NCBI GenBank assembly: GCA_031177845.1
Contig: JAPSGG010000156.1
Span: 1 to 5,200, forward strand
From: Chromatiales bacterium
Lineage (GTDB): Bacteria; Pseudomonadota; Gammaproteobacteria; JACCYU01
Direction of reading: 5' to 3'
DNA: 5,200 nucleotides
The position numbers were made by a program, and so were the translations under genes. Of the stretch, positions 1-5,200 are shown one piece after another. Numbering within the stretch: the stretch's first letter is position 1; each line of letters starts with the position of its first letter. Below the pieces are notes generated by a model. That model made no database searches, was not told the DNA's origin, and was given only the letters and a program-made list of their open reading frames with translations.

Positions 1-225
1 GACGAGCCGGATTGGTTCGCCGAAGTGCATTACGTGCACGACGAGGACGAGTTCTGGCACGTCGAGACGCGCGTCGCGTAAGGTCGTCAGCTCGATGCTC
101 GGCAGCTCGGCGAGATCATTGATGAGCGCACCCAGCATCATGTCGCCCTCTTCTATCAGCGAGGGCGGAACGGTTCCACGGATCATGCCGCCGCCGGTAA
201 CATACTCGAACACGAAGATTCGCAC
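1..225 (-). CDS. ATP-grasp protein, MfnD/Orf21-like (COG1821 type), N-terminal fragment cut by window edge
   Basis: Seventy-five codons are visible and the frame is open to base 1, so the C-terminal part, including the ATP-grasp catalytic core, is missing. The N-terminus reads VRIFVFEYVTGGG (residues 1-13), then PPSLIEEGDMML (20-31). A beta strand ending in FEY, a Gly-rich turn and a following EGD-M motif are what I associate with the COG1821 ATP-grasp family. That family includes archaeal MfnD, tyramine-glutamate ligase of methanofuran synthesis, and Orf21 of methylotrophs. GTG at 225 is chosen because AAGGTG sits 5 nt upstream; another GTG at 231 would put the SD over the start codon. The gene is divergent from the HisA-like gene. 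Inference: it makes an amide bond in the bacterial methanofuran analogue (methylofuran). The family call rests on the N-terminus alone, so another ATP-grasp subfamily is possible. Confidence 0.72.
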   Translation of the reverse strand, partial: MRIFVFEYVTGGGMIRGTVPPSLIEEGDMMLGALINDLAELPSIELTTLRDARLDVPELVLVVHVMHFGEPIRLV

Positions 226-230
226 CGTCA

Positions 231-236
231 CACCTT
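231..236 (-). promoter_or_regulatory. Shine-Dalgarno site of the MfnD-like gene, overlapping the opposite start codon
   Basis: On the minus strand AAGGTG stands 5 nt before GTG at 225 and selects that start over GTG at 231. The complementary bases include the first two bases of the TTG start codon (235-237) of the plus-strand HisA-like gene, so the two translation start regions physically overlap. Confidence 0.5.
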
Positions 237-942
237 GCAGATCATACCCGTTTTAGACCTGATGGGCGGCCACGTCGTGCATGCCAGGCACGGCGATCGC
301 TCCTGCTACCGTCCGTGGCGCTCGCAGCTCAGCGATTCCAGTCAGCCGCTGCAGGTCGTCGATGCGCTCATGCGATTGCATCCTTTCAAGGTGCTGTATA
401 TCGCCGACCTCGATGCGATCCTTGGTCGTGGACACCATGGACAGTACCTCCGTTCCATCGGCCTTCACTACCCGGACCTCGCGCTGTGGCTTGACGCCGG
501 CCTGCGTGACAGTGCGGATATCCAGCGGTGTCACAAGATCGGTCGCGACAGTCATCTGGTCATCGGTAGTGAATCGCTGTCCGACGCTCGCCTTCTGCGA
601 GATCCCGCGCTAACCGCCTCCGCACACTGCGCCGCTCTGTCTCTGGACTTCCACGGCGACCGTTTTCTAGGCCCACCCGAACTGCTGACCGATCCCGCAC
701 TGTGGCCACGCCGCGTGATCGTAATGACGCTCGCACGCGTCGGTGGCCGTCAAGGGCCGGATCTGAACCGGCTGCGGCAGTTAATCGCCCTGTCGCCTAA
801 GACGCTGTGGTACGCCGGCGGCGGCGTGCGCGATGCCGGAGATCTACGTGCCCTTTCGGCCTTGGGCGTCCACGGCGCGCTGGTCGCAACCGCGCTCCAT
901 ACGGGTGCAATCGGTGCGTCCGTGCTCAATACCTGCGCTTAG
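235..942 (+). CDS. HisA-like TIM-barrel protein of the methylotrophy/methanogenesis type (COG1411, OrfY-like)
   Basis: The product has 235 residues, close to HisA length (about 240-250). It opens with IIPVLDLMGG (3-12), the HisA-type first strand, with Asp8 at the catalytic position. VVHARHGDRSCYRP (14-27) is typical of the COG1411 branch found in methanogens and methylotrophs rather than of true HisA. LYIADLDAI (54-62) is the second barrel motif. SLDF (136-139, Asp138) matches the second catalytic-Asp strand. YAGGGVRDAGDL (193-204) and GALVATALHTG (214-224) are the two half-barrel phosphate-binding loops. The HisA TDI-rDG segment is replaced by VMTLARVGGRQGPD (163-176), and no his genes are nearby. 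TTG at 235 is the first usable start after the in-frame stop at 79-81 and gives the expected family N-terminus. No good SD is visible. Inference: it acts on a sugar phosphate in H4MPT or methylofuran synthesis; the reaction is unknown to me. Confidence 0.87.
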   Translation: MQIIPVLDLMGGHVVHARHGDRSCYRPWRSQLSDSSQPLQVVDALMRLHPFKVLYIADLDAILGRGHHGQYLRSIGLHYPDLALWLDAGLRDSADIQRCHKIGRDSHLVIGSESLSDARLLRDPALTASAHCAALSLDFHGDRFLGPPELLTDPALWPRRVIVMTLARVGGRQGPDLNRLRQLIALSPKTLWYAGGGVRDAGDLRALSALGVHGALVATALHTGAIGASVLNTCA

Positions 943-1059
943 CTGGCACTCCCTCGATATCCTCCTCCCGCAAGGCCTCCAATCTCACCAAGGACCTGCA
1001 CTGGAGCTTCCTGCGCCGCCACGCGCGCCTTGAGCGCCCTGCCAGCGAACACCCGACGC

Positions 1060-1088
1060 CGATGCCCCGGTTTATAGCCGGGGCATCG
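1060..1088. terminator. Perfect 11-bp hairpin between convergent genes, probable bidirectional terminator
   Basis: CGATGCCCCGG (1060-1070) and CCGGGGCATCG (1078-1088) are exact inverse complements around a 7-nt AT-rich loop, TTTATAG. The hairpin lies 10 nt past the fae stop codon and 117 nt past the stop of the HisA-like gene, where transcripts from both strands should end. There is no T-run on either side, so it is not a canonical intrinsic terminator. It may instead protect the 3' end of the abundant fae transcript or assist Rho. The rest of the spacer (943-1059) shows nothing recognisable in either strand. Confidence 0.6.
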
Positions 1089-1097
1089 CACAACCGC

Positions 1098-1610
1098 TTA
1101 CCTGTGATGGGCGAACGGATGCTCGGCGGTCTTCCGCTTGGATACCACATCGGCCGCCCGCGGCTCGCCGGCGACGGCGCGCTTGATCGATTCCTTCGTG
1201 GCCTTGTAGTTGAAGTCCTGAATCTTGCCGTGGTCTTTCGCTTCCCAATGGATGAACACGCCGACGCAGATGAAAACGTCGTCCGCCTCGCTGGAGGGGA
1301 TCGTGCCATCCTCTACACAATCGGCTACGGCCATGGCCACGCCGCGCTGCGCGGGCCCAAACATTTGCACCGCCTGTTCCTGACCCTTGATGGTGACCTT
1401 GTTGAACAGGATGGTATTGGGCTTGGTAGGCAGGTTCGGCGCGACCAACGCCAGCAAGGTGCTGAATCCATCCTTGTTATTGGTCAGGGCGTTGCAGAAT
1501 GCCGTCTCCGCGGCGCTGCCGCGCGGGCCCATGATGAGGTCAACGTGGGCGACTTCATTGCCATCGCCGACCAGAGACTCGCCCACCAGTACTTTATTGA
1601 TAACTGCCAT
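1098..1610 (-). CDS. fae: Formaldehyde-activating enzyme
   Basis: Fae catalyses the condensation of formaldehyde with tetrahydromethanopterin (dephospho-H4MPT in bacteria) to methylene-H4MPT, the entry step of the cytoplasmic H4MPT-linked oxidation pathway. The product is 170 residues, the usual length for stand-alone bacterial Fae. Conserved blocks are present throughout: [14 protein letters not shown] (9-22, with His22 the conserved active-site histidine), [15 protein letters not shown] (24-38), [10 protein letters not shown] (57-66), FNKVTIKG (69-76), [14 protein letters not shown] (82-95), VGVFIHWEA (116-124) and the C-terminal HPFAHH. ATG at 1610 has AGGAG at 1624-1620, 9 nt upstream. 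That SD lies inside the last codons of the orf7-like gene, which stops 1 nt before this ATG, so the two genes are coupled. Last gene of the minus-strand operon. Fae is very abundant in methylotrophs, so a second promoter inside the upstream gene is likely, though none is obvious. Confidence 0.97.
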   Translation of the reverse strand: MAVINKVLVGESLVGDGNEVAHVDLIMGPRGSAAETAFCNALTNNKDGFSTLLALVAPNLPTKPNTILFNKVTIKGQEQAVQMFGPAQRGVAMAVADCVEDGTIPSSEADDVFICVGVFIHWEAKDHGKIQDFNYKATKESIKRAVAGEPRAADVVSKRKTAEHPFAHHR

Positions 1611-1611
1611 T

Positions 1612-2652
1612 TCAACCTACTCCTAAAGTTTTAGTGATATACGACGCGGGCCGGAAAGGCGGCGGGGCAGCGTAGCCATCGGCCGCCCCTTGAACTGTGG
1701 GGAGCCCTTGGCGGCCCGTATGACTATCTCCCTGCGCTTTCGACGTTAAAGACAAGTCCCTGCTGTCTGTGCTGAGCAACTTCTCCAGGTAGAACACGGC
1801 CAGGGTGGCGACCGTCAGATCGGCCGTGGTTCCCGGATTGATCCCGGCACTCTTGAACTCAGCGTCTACCTCCCGCAGCCGCTGGGTAATCTCTTGCGGT
1901 TGTCGGCACTGCGACAATTCGGCTTCCAGCCGCGCGGCCCTGGCGCTGACCTCCCTGGCGCGCGCCTCGCCATACTTGCGCACGATATGGCTGTCGGGGA
2001 ACCGGCGCAGCAGACCGAGAAACACCGCCACTGCCGCCCAGGCGTCGCTCCTCCAGCGTGCGCGGTATTCGAGCAGCCGCGGCACGGCGTAGTCGAACAC
2101 GTCGCCGTAGCTGTTGCTGTACTGAAGGGCGATGCGGTCGCGGTGCGCTGCAGCCTGCATCGCCGTCAGCACCGGTACGCCCGGCTCTCGGCTGACATCA
2201 TGCACGTCGCTGTGCCCGAGTCCGCCTGGCGCCGCCAGCCGGATCGCGCGGTAGATCCACGCCGTATCCTGCACGTCGGCGTCGCGCAGTACGGCCCGCA
2301 GGCGGTCGCGTAGTCCGCGCGTTGGGGGGCCAGATCGCATGGCGTGAAGCAGCGGCGCGCATAGCAGTACGATGCCGAGATTGGTATTGCACGCGACTTT
2401 CTCGCGGGTTGCGGCAATGGCCTTGTAGATGCGCTCGCCAAGACCCAAATCCGGTGCGATCAAGGCAGGCGCGCTCGCGGCTGCGCTGGCAAGAAAATCA
2501 TCCGCGCACATGTCATGGCCTGGGGATTCCTGGCTTACGTTGCCGGGTTTCGGCGCCTGCAATTCCACCTCGCAGGCACGCAGATAGGCATTTTGCAGCG
2601 CTTCCTGAAATGCCGCGCGCGCGTTCCTGTTGTCACTGCTGCCGCCCATCAT
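1612..2652 (-). CDS. Orf7-like protein of the triphosphoribosyl-dephospho-CoA synthase (CitG/MdcB) family
   Basis: The product is 346 residues and related to CitG/MdcB, enzymes that join dephospho-CoA to the ribosyl moiety of ATP. Visible family blocks: APKPGNVS (33-40) followed by PGHDM (44-48), [13 protein letters not shown] (89-101), [11 protein letters not shown] (143-153), [11 protein letters not shown] (178-188) and [14 protein letters not shown] (271-284). No citrate or malonate decarboxylase genes are nearby. The gene sits between orf5 and fae, as in Methylobacterium, so the inferred role is in H4MPT or methylofuran synthesis. The start is ATG at 2652: it overlaps the orf5 stop as ATGA and has GGAGG 7 nt upstream. 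The frame is open back to 2784, but that stretch lies inside orf5. The family match ends near residue 293; the last 53 residues look unconserved, with only about 57% GC-ending codons against 19 of 21 just before, as if an intergenic stretch had been added to the frame. Confidence 0.88.
   Translation of the reverse strand: MMGGSSDNRNARAAFQEALQNAYLRACEVELQAPKPGNVSQESPGHDMCADDFLASAAASAPALIAPDLGLGERIYKAIAATREKVACNTNLGIVLLCAPLLHAMRSGPPTRGLRDRLRAVLRDADVQDTAWIYRAIRLAAPGGLGHSDVHDVSREPGVPVLTAMQAAAHRDRIALQYSNSYGDVFDYAVPRLLEYRARWRSDAWAAVAVFLGLLRRFPDSHIVRKYGEARAREVSARAARLEAELSQCRQPQEITQRLREVDAEFKSAGINPGTTADLTVATLAVFYLEKLLSTDSRDLSLTSKAQGDSHTGRQGLPTVQGAADGYAAPPPFRPASYITKTLGVG
1681..1716. repeat. GC-rich inverted repeat in the 3' tail of the orf7-like gene, about 70 nt upstream of fae
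   Basis: GGCCGCC (1681-1687) and GGCGGCC (1710-1716) are exact inverse complements separated by 22 nt. Within the loop region CCCC (1686-1689) can also pair with GGGG (1699-1702) as an alternative fold. It lies in the part of orf7 that seems unconserved, upstream of the fae ribosome binding site. It could be an attenuator, an mRNA processing or stability element, or chance in GC-rich DNA. Confidence 0.35.
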
Positions 2653-3563
2653 CCCACCACCTCCGCGGTCCGGCCTGACTCGCAGTGCCGCAGGAAATCG
2701 TCCACCAGCATTCTCGCCACATTGACGTTGCACGTGCCCTGCAAACCCTTCCACGCTGGAATGCTGTTCACCTCCACCACCCAAGCCTGATCCGTTGCAT
2801 CGCGAATAATGTCCACGCCCCCGTAGTTCATGCCGACCGCAGCCACCGCCGCCTCGGCCAGATTGCGCAGGGAATCATCCAGCACCGCGGGTTGGCAGCG
2901 CCCGCCACTGGCGACGTTGCTGATCCAGGTCGTGCCGTTGCGGCGCATCGCCACGACCGCGCGCCCGGCGATGACGAAGACGCGCCAGTCGTGCCAGGCG
3001 CCTTCGCCCGTGTCGATGTAGCGTTGCAGGTAATAGATCCCGTTATAGGTCTCGATGGGCGCTAGCGCGTCGCCCGCACGCACGCGGACCAGCCCCACGC
3101 CTTGCGCACCGAACAATGGCTTGCATACCAGTTCGTGCCCGGCCGCCAGCTCCCGCATTGCGACCGCCCTCGCCCGTTCGCAGTCGCCGGTGATCCAGGT
3201 GGGGGGGGTGGGAATGCCCGCGCGGCGCAAGAGAAAACTAGTCATACCCTTGTCCACGCTGCGTTCGATCGCGCGCGCGCCGTTGTACACCAGAATGCCC
3301 AACTCGGCCAGCGCGTGGAGCACGTCCAGATAGAACACGATCTGCTCGAGACTGCCGCCGGGCACGCCGCGCACAAAGGCCGCCTCCGGCAAGGATGAGC
3401 CGAAGCCGGGGATTTCAAGCACTAGGGGGTCGCTTGCCAGGTCAAAATGACACGCCCGCAGCGAGACGAATCGCGCATCGCAGCCGCGCGCGGCGAATTC
3501 ATCGCGCAGCCGGCCGCCGTGCCAGCCCGGATCATCGGTGAAGATGGCGATGCGCCGGTTCAA
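2649..3563 (-). CDS. Orf5-like RimK-family ATP-grasp ligase
   Basis: The product is about 304 residues, the RimK/MptN length. ATP-grasp enzymes of this branch activate a carboxylate with ATP and add an amino acid, often glutamate. Counting from TTG at 3563: IAIFTDDPGWHG (6-17); SVDKGMTSFLLRRAGIPTP (102-120, Lys105) is the RimK linker and hinge; KPLFGAQGVGL (148-158, Lys148) is the nucleotide-binding loop; DWRVFVIAGRAVVAMRR (192-208); WISNVASGG (213-221); GGVDIIRD (248-255); VVEVNSIPAWKGLQ (262-275) carries the Mg-binding Glu264 and Asn266. The full catalytic set is therefore present. TTG at 3563 has GGAGA 9 nt upstream. TTG at 3572 would give three more residues and a TTGA overlap with the mch stop, but its SD would touch the start codon. 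Position between mch and orf7 matches the methylotroph cluster. Archaeal MptN glutamylates H4MPT; the bacterial substrate is not known to me. Confidence 0.92.
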   Translation of the reverse strand: MNRRIAIFTDDPGWHGGRLRDEFAARGCDARFVSLRACHFDLASDPLVLEIPGFGSSLPEAAFVRGVPGGSLEQIVFYLDVLHALAELGILVYNGARAIERSVDKGMTSFLLRRAGIPTPPTWITGDCERARAVAMRELAAGHELVCKPLFGAQGVGLVRVRAGDALAPIETYNGIYYLQRYIDTGEGAWHDWRVFVIAGRAVVAMRRNGTTWISNVASGGRCQPAVLDDSLRNLAEAAVAAVGMNYGGVDIIRDATDQAWVVEVNSIPAWKGLQGTCNVNVARMLVDDFLRHCESGRTAEVVG

Positions 3564-3568
3564 CGTGT

Positions 3569-4570
3569 TCAATCTCCGAAGGACGCCTCGAGCAACTTCA
3601 GGTCGATCTCGCCGGCATGAAAGCTGCGCCCGCTGTCCAAGGCAGTGACGACGATCTTGGCAGGACTGAACAGCATCGGGTCGATCTTGAAGAAATCGTA
3701 CTCGTACGCCTTGAACACCTCTGCGAAGGGCCGGCCGTAGTCCCCAGAGGCGCTGCTGGGGAGCTTCTCCGCCAGTTCCTTCGCGGCCTCGTCCTCGCCA
3801 CGCACGTAAAGCTGCACCTGTCCGGCGAATAGGATGGCATCATTGGTGCGGCCCATTGCCTTGATGAAATCCGGTGCAGGGGGCGCCAGCGGTGCGCTCC
3901 CGATGCCGTCGACGATGTGCTCAAGCGGGAACTTCAGCTCATGCGCCTTGTGCATGGCGACCTCGAGCACGCGCGCGACGATCTGGGTGCTGCCGGCGAG
4001 ACTGCGCGTGGGCGTGAGAATCAGCGTCAGCGCCTCCGGCGCCACCCCACAGTCGCGTGCGATCTTTTTCACCAATGGCGCCGGTGGCGGGCTGTCGACC
4101 TCCATGACTAGGCAGGTGCTGTCGGCCTCATCGCGATAATCGAGATCCTCGTACAATGGCTCTTTCAGGGCGAGCGCCCGCGCCGGGCCGGAGCCCAGCG
4201 CATGGAATGCCTTCTTGCCCTCGCCATGGGACAGACTCCAACCCGCATATTGGCTACCGAGACATGCAAGCACCGGATCGGATGCGTGTACGTGCAGCGT
4301 CAGCGGGAATCCTTCGGCGACGCCCCCGGCTGTGAGGCTCACGCTGCCGAGTCCACCCAAGCAGATCTCAGCGATCCGGCGGCCGGCCTCGACCCCGCCC
4401 GCGAAATCGATGCCGGCGTCTACAAGCGTGGCACCACTATCCAGCCGTTCGACCCCAAGGCGCAGCATCTCAGCGTCTGCCAGCAATTGTGCTACCTTCG
4501 GCGCGCTCAGGCGGTTGACGCTGGGCTTTGGGGCTGTCGATCTAGCATTAGTACCGTGAGATTTAGCCAT
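3569..4570 (-). CDS. mch: Methenyltetrahydromethanopterin cyclohydrolase
   Basis: Mch interconverts methenyl-H4MPT and N5-formyl-H4MPT in the cytoplasm, between the methylene dehydrogenase (MtdB-type) and the formyltransferase/hydrolase complex. The product is 333 residues, slightly over the usual 315-325 because of a Ser/Pro-containing N-terminal extension (1-17). Family blocks: [15 protein letters not shown] (51-65) continuing into [10 protein letters not shown] (66-75), [13 protein letters not shown] (102-114), [13 protein letters not shown] (122-134), [15 protein letters not shown] (186-200), VAMHKAHEL (204-212), [11 protein letters not shown] (240-250) and [11 protein letters not shown] (294-304). 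All are intact, so it should be active. ATG at 4570 is preceded by only a weak SD-like GGACGA; the 26-nt gap to the upstream Orf17-like gene suggests co-transcription. Its stop overlaps or nearly abuts the orf5 start. mch is a standard marker gene for H4MPT-dependent methylotrophy. Confidence 0.97.
   Translation of the reverse strand: MAKSHGTNARSTAPKPSVNRLSAPKVAQLLADAEMLRLGVERLDSGATLVDAGIDFAGGVEAGRRIAEICLGGLGSVSLTAGGVAEGFPLTLHVHASDPVLACLGSQYAGWSLSHGEGKKAFHALGSGPARALALKEPLYEDLDYRDEADSTCLVMEVDSPPPAPLVKKIARDCGVAPEALTLILTPTRSLAGSTQIVARVLEVAMHKAHELKFPLEHIVDGIGSAPLAPPAPDFIKAMGRTNDAILFAGQVQLYVRGEDEAAKELAEKLPSSASGDYGRPFAEVFKAYEYDFFKIDPMLFSPAKIVVTALDSGRSFHAGEIDLKLLEASFGD
3573..3577 (-). promoter_or_regulatory. 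Shine-Dalgarno GGAGA deciding the orf5-like start
   Basis: GGAGA lies within the last codons of mch. It is 9 nt from TTG at 3563, a workable spacing, but directly abuts TTG at 3572. This favours 3563 as the main start, with the translation of orf5 coupled to the end of mch. Confidence 0.45.
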
Positions 4571-4596
4571 TCAGTGTTCGTCCGTAACCTGCGCCG

Positions 4597-5200
4597 CTAG
4601 GCGGCGAATTGCAAGTGAAGCGAGGCCAGCACGCGGTCGCGCCGCGCATTGACCGTTCGCTCGACGGATTCGATATCATCACCTTCTGCGTGAATGCTAC
4701 ACACGGGCTCGCCTGCAGCGATCGTGTTCCCCGCCGCCGGGATATCGCGGCACCACAGCGGCCATCGCACAGTGGTCGGCACGTGCAACGGGTCCTTCGC
4801 GTACACGATCGCATGCGCGCGCACCTTCGGCGCCTTAAGCGCGGCCTGATCAGGCAGCACCCCATCGCACGCGCGCACGTGCATGGCAACCATGCCGTTG
4901 TGCGTGTCGGGTTCGTACAGCTCGCAGGCTGCGGTCGGCCGCGGGTTGATTTCCAGCACCATCGGCTGGCCGCGATAAAGGATAAAATCCAGCCCGTTCA
5001 GCCCGCGCAAACCGAAGGCCCGGCTTAAGCCCCCGACGTAGCCTGCGACGATATCGCGCTGGTCCGGCGTCAGTCGGGCACGATTGGTCGCGCCGGCGTA
5101 GGCGAACGGAGTCGATGCCAGACCTGCGACCCGCTGAGTGTTGTAGCCGGTGATATCCGCGCTGTTTGCGGCCGATGGGGAGCGCGCGCTGATCATCGGC
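4597..5200 (-). CDS. Orf17-like ATP-grasp protein of the methylotrophy cluster, C-terminal part, cut by window edge
   Basis: Two hundred residues are visible and the frame is open to the right edge, so the N-terminal part and the true start lie outside; ATG at 5196 is internal. Counting visible residues: YAGATNRA (34-41), GLRGLNGLDFIL (63-74) and VLEINPRPTAACELYE (81-96). The last carries the Glu and Asn that bind Mg-ATP in ATP-grasp enzymes related to carbamoyl-phosphate synthase and biotin carboxylase. A C-terminal domain follows (about 130-190) with VYAKDP, AAGEPVCSIHAEG and a heptad-like terminal helix, as in Orf17 proteins of methylotrophs. It lies 26 nt upstream of mch in the same direction, and mch, orf5, orf7 and fae follow. 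Mutants of this gene family in Methylobacterium affect the H4MPT pathway, to my recollection; the reaction is unproven. Inference: carboxylate-amine ligase in methylofuran or H4MPT synthesis. Confidence 0.88.
   Translation of the reverse strand, partial: PMISARSPSAANSADITGYNTQRVAGLASTPFAYAGATNRARLTPDQRDIVAGYVGGLSRAFGLRGLNGLDFILYRGQPMVLEINPRPTAACELYEPDTHNGMVAMHVRACDGVLPDQAALKAPKVRAHAIVYAKDPLHVPTTVRWPLWCRDIPAAGNTIAAGEPVCSIHAEGDDIESVERTVNARRDRVLASLHLQFAA

Noticed and set aside
1..81. Short plus-strand frame ending with a stop at 79-81, possibly the tail of an upstream gene.
   Set aside because: The opposite strand here reads as the N-terminus of the ATP-grasp gene with recognisable FEYVTGGG and EGDMML motifs in the same codon register; the plus frame is its shadow.
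241..246. TATGAT on the minus strand as a -10 promoter element for the MfnD-like gene.
   Set aside because: No -35 or extended -10 accompanies it, and transcription from it would begin about at the SD, removing it from the mRNA.
926..1097. Search of the HisA-fae spacer for a small gene, RNA gene or gene remnant.
   Set aside because: Short frames on both strands have no SD plus start combination and no recognisable motif; only the hairpin stands out.
807..1634. A 275-codon open frame on the plus strand covering the end of the HisA-like gene, the spacer and all of fae in antisense.
   Set aside because: It lies opposite a certain fae gene, has Arg-rich low-information sequence typical of the shadow frame in GC-rich DNA, and no family motif.
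1626..1640. AT-rich patch with TATATC before fae as a promoter.
   Set aside because: There is no plausible -35 at 16-18 nt, and a start point here would fall on the fae SD. An internal fae promoter may exist, but this is not convincing.
2653..2784. N-terminal extension of the orf7-like frame by 44 codons.
   Set aside because: It runs within orf5 in another frame, has no family similarity, and the ATG at 2652 has a good SD and the ATGA overlap with the orf5 stop.
5140..5200. Possible frameshift at the right edge of the Orf17-like gene, because residues 5-15 of the visible part look unlike the usual hydrophobic strand.
   Set aside because: The same frame stays open to the edge, the neighbouring GYNTQ and PMISA segments fit the family, and neither alternative frame is better. 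Too little sequence is visible to claim a break.

Overview
The window is a GC-rich block of bacterial methylotrophy genes. It encodes the tetrahydromethanopterin (H4MPT)-linked formaldehyde oxidation pathway together with ligases and other enzymes thought to make its archaeal-type cofactors. Fae and Mch are recognisable along their whole length. The order orf17-mch-orf5-orf7-fae is the cluster known from Methylobacterium and from beta- and gammaproteobacterial methylotrophs and methanotrophs. High GC, ATGA/TTGA gene overlaps and GTG/TTG starts fit a proteobacterial methylotroph or methanotroph. I cannot fix the genus from this piece.

Left end (1-942). A divergent pair: the first 75 codons of an ATP-grasp protein on the minus strand (MfnD/Orf21-like, cut by the window edge), and a complete HisA-like TIM-barrel gene on the plus strand. 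Their start codons are only 9 bp apart. The middle spacer (943-1097) separates the convergent HisA-like and fae genes. It holds an 11-bp perfect hairpin at 1060-1088 and no gene I can recognise.

Right four fifths (1098-5200). One minus-strand run, read from right to left: an Orf17-like ATP-grasp protein (C-terminal 200 residues, cut by the right edge), mch, an Orf5-like RimK-type ATP-grasp ligase, an Orf7-like CitG/MdcB family protein, and fae. Gaps are 26 nt, a 4-nt overlap or a few-nt gap, a 4-nt overlap, and 1 nt, so this looks like one translationally coupled operon whose promoter lies beyond the right edge.

How the genes fit together. Fae condenses formaldehyde with (dephospho-)H4MPT, and Mch hydrolyses the methenyl form to formyl-H4MPT for the formyltransferase/hydrolase complex (Fhc, not in the window). 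The other five genes are accessory genes that travel with this pathway. By family they are suited to building H4MPT or methylofuran: three ATP-grasp amide-bond-forming ligases, a CitG-like nucleotide-handling enzyme and a HisA-like sugar-phosphate barrel. Most of these have no proven reaction in bacteria. The points of most interest are the compressed divergent start region, the HisA paralogue, and an apparently non-conserved, codon-atypical C-terminal tail of the orf7 product that contains an inverted repeat just upstream of fae.
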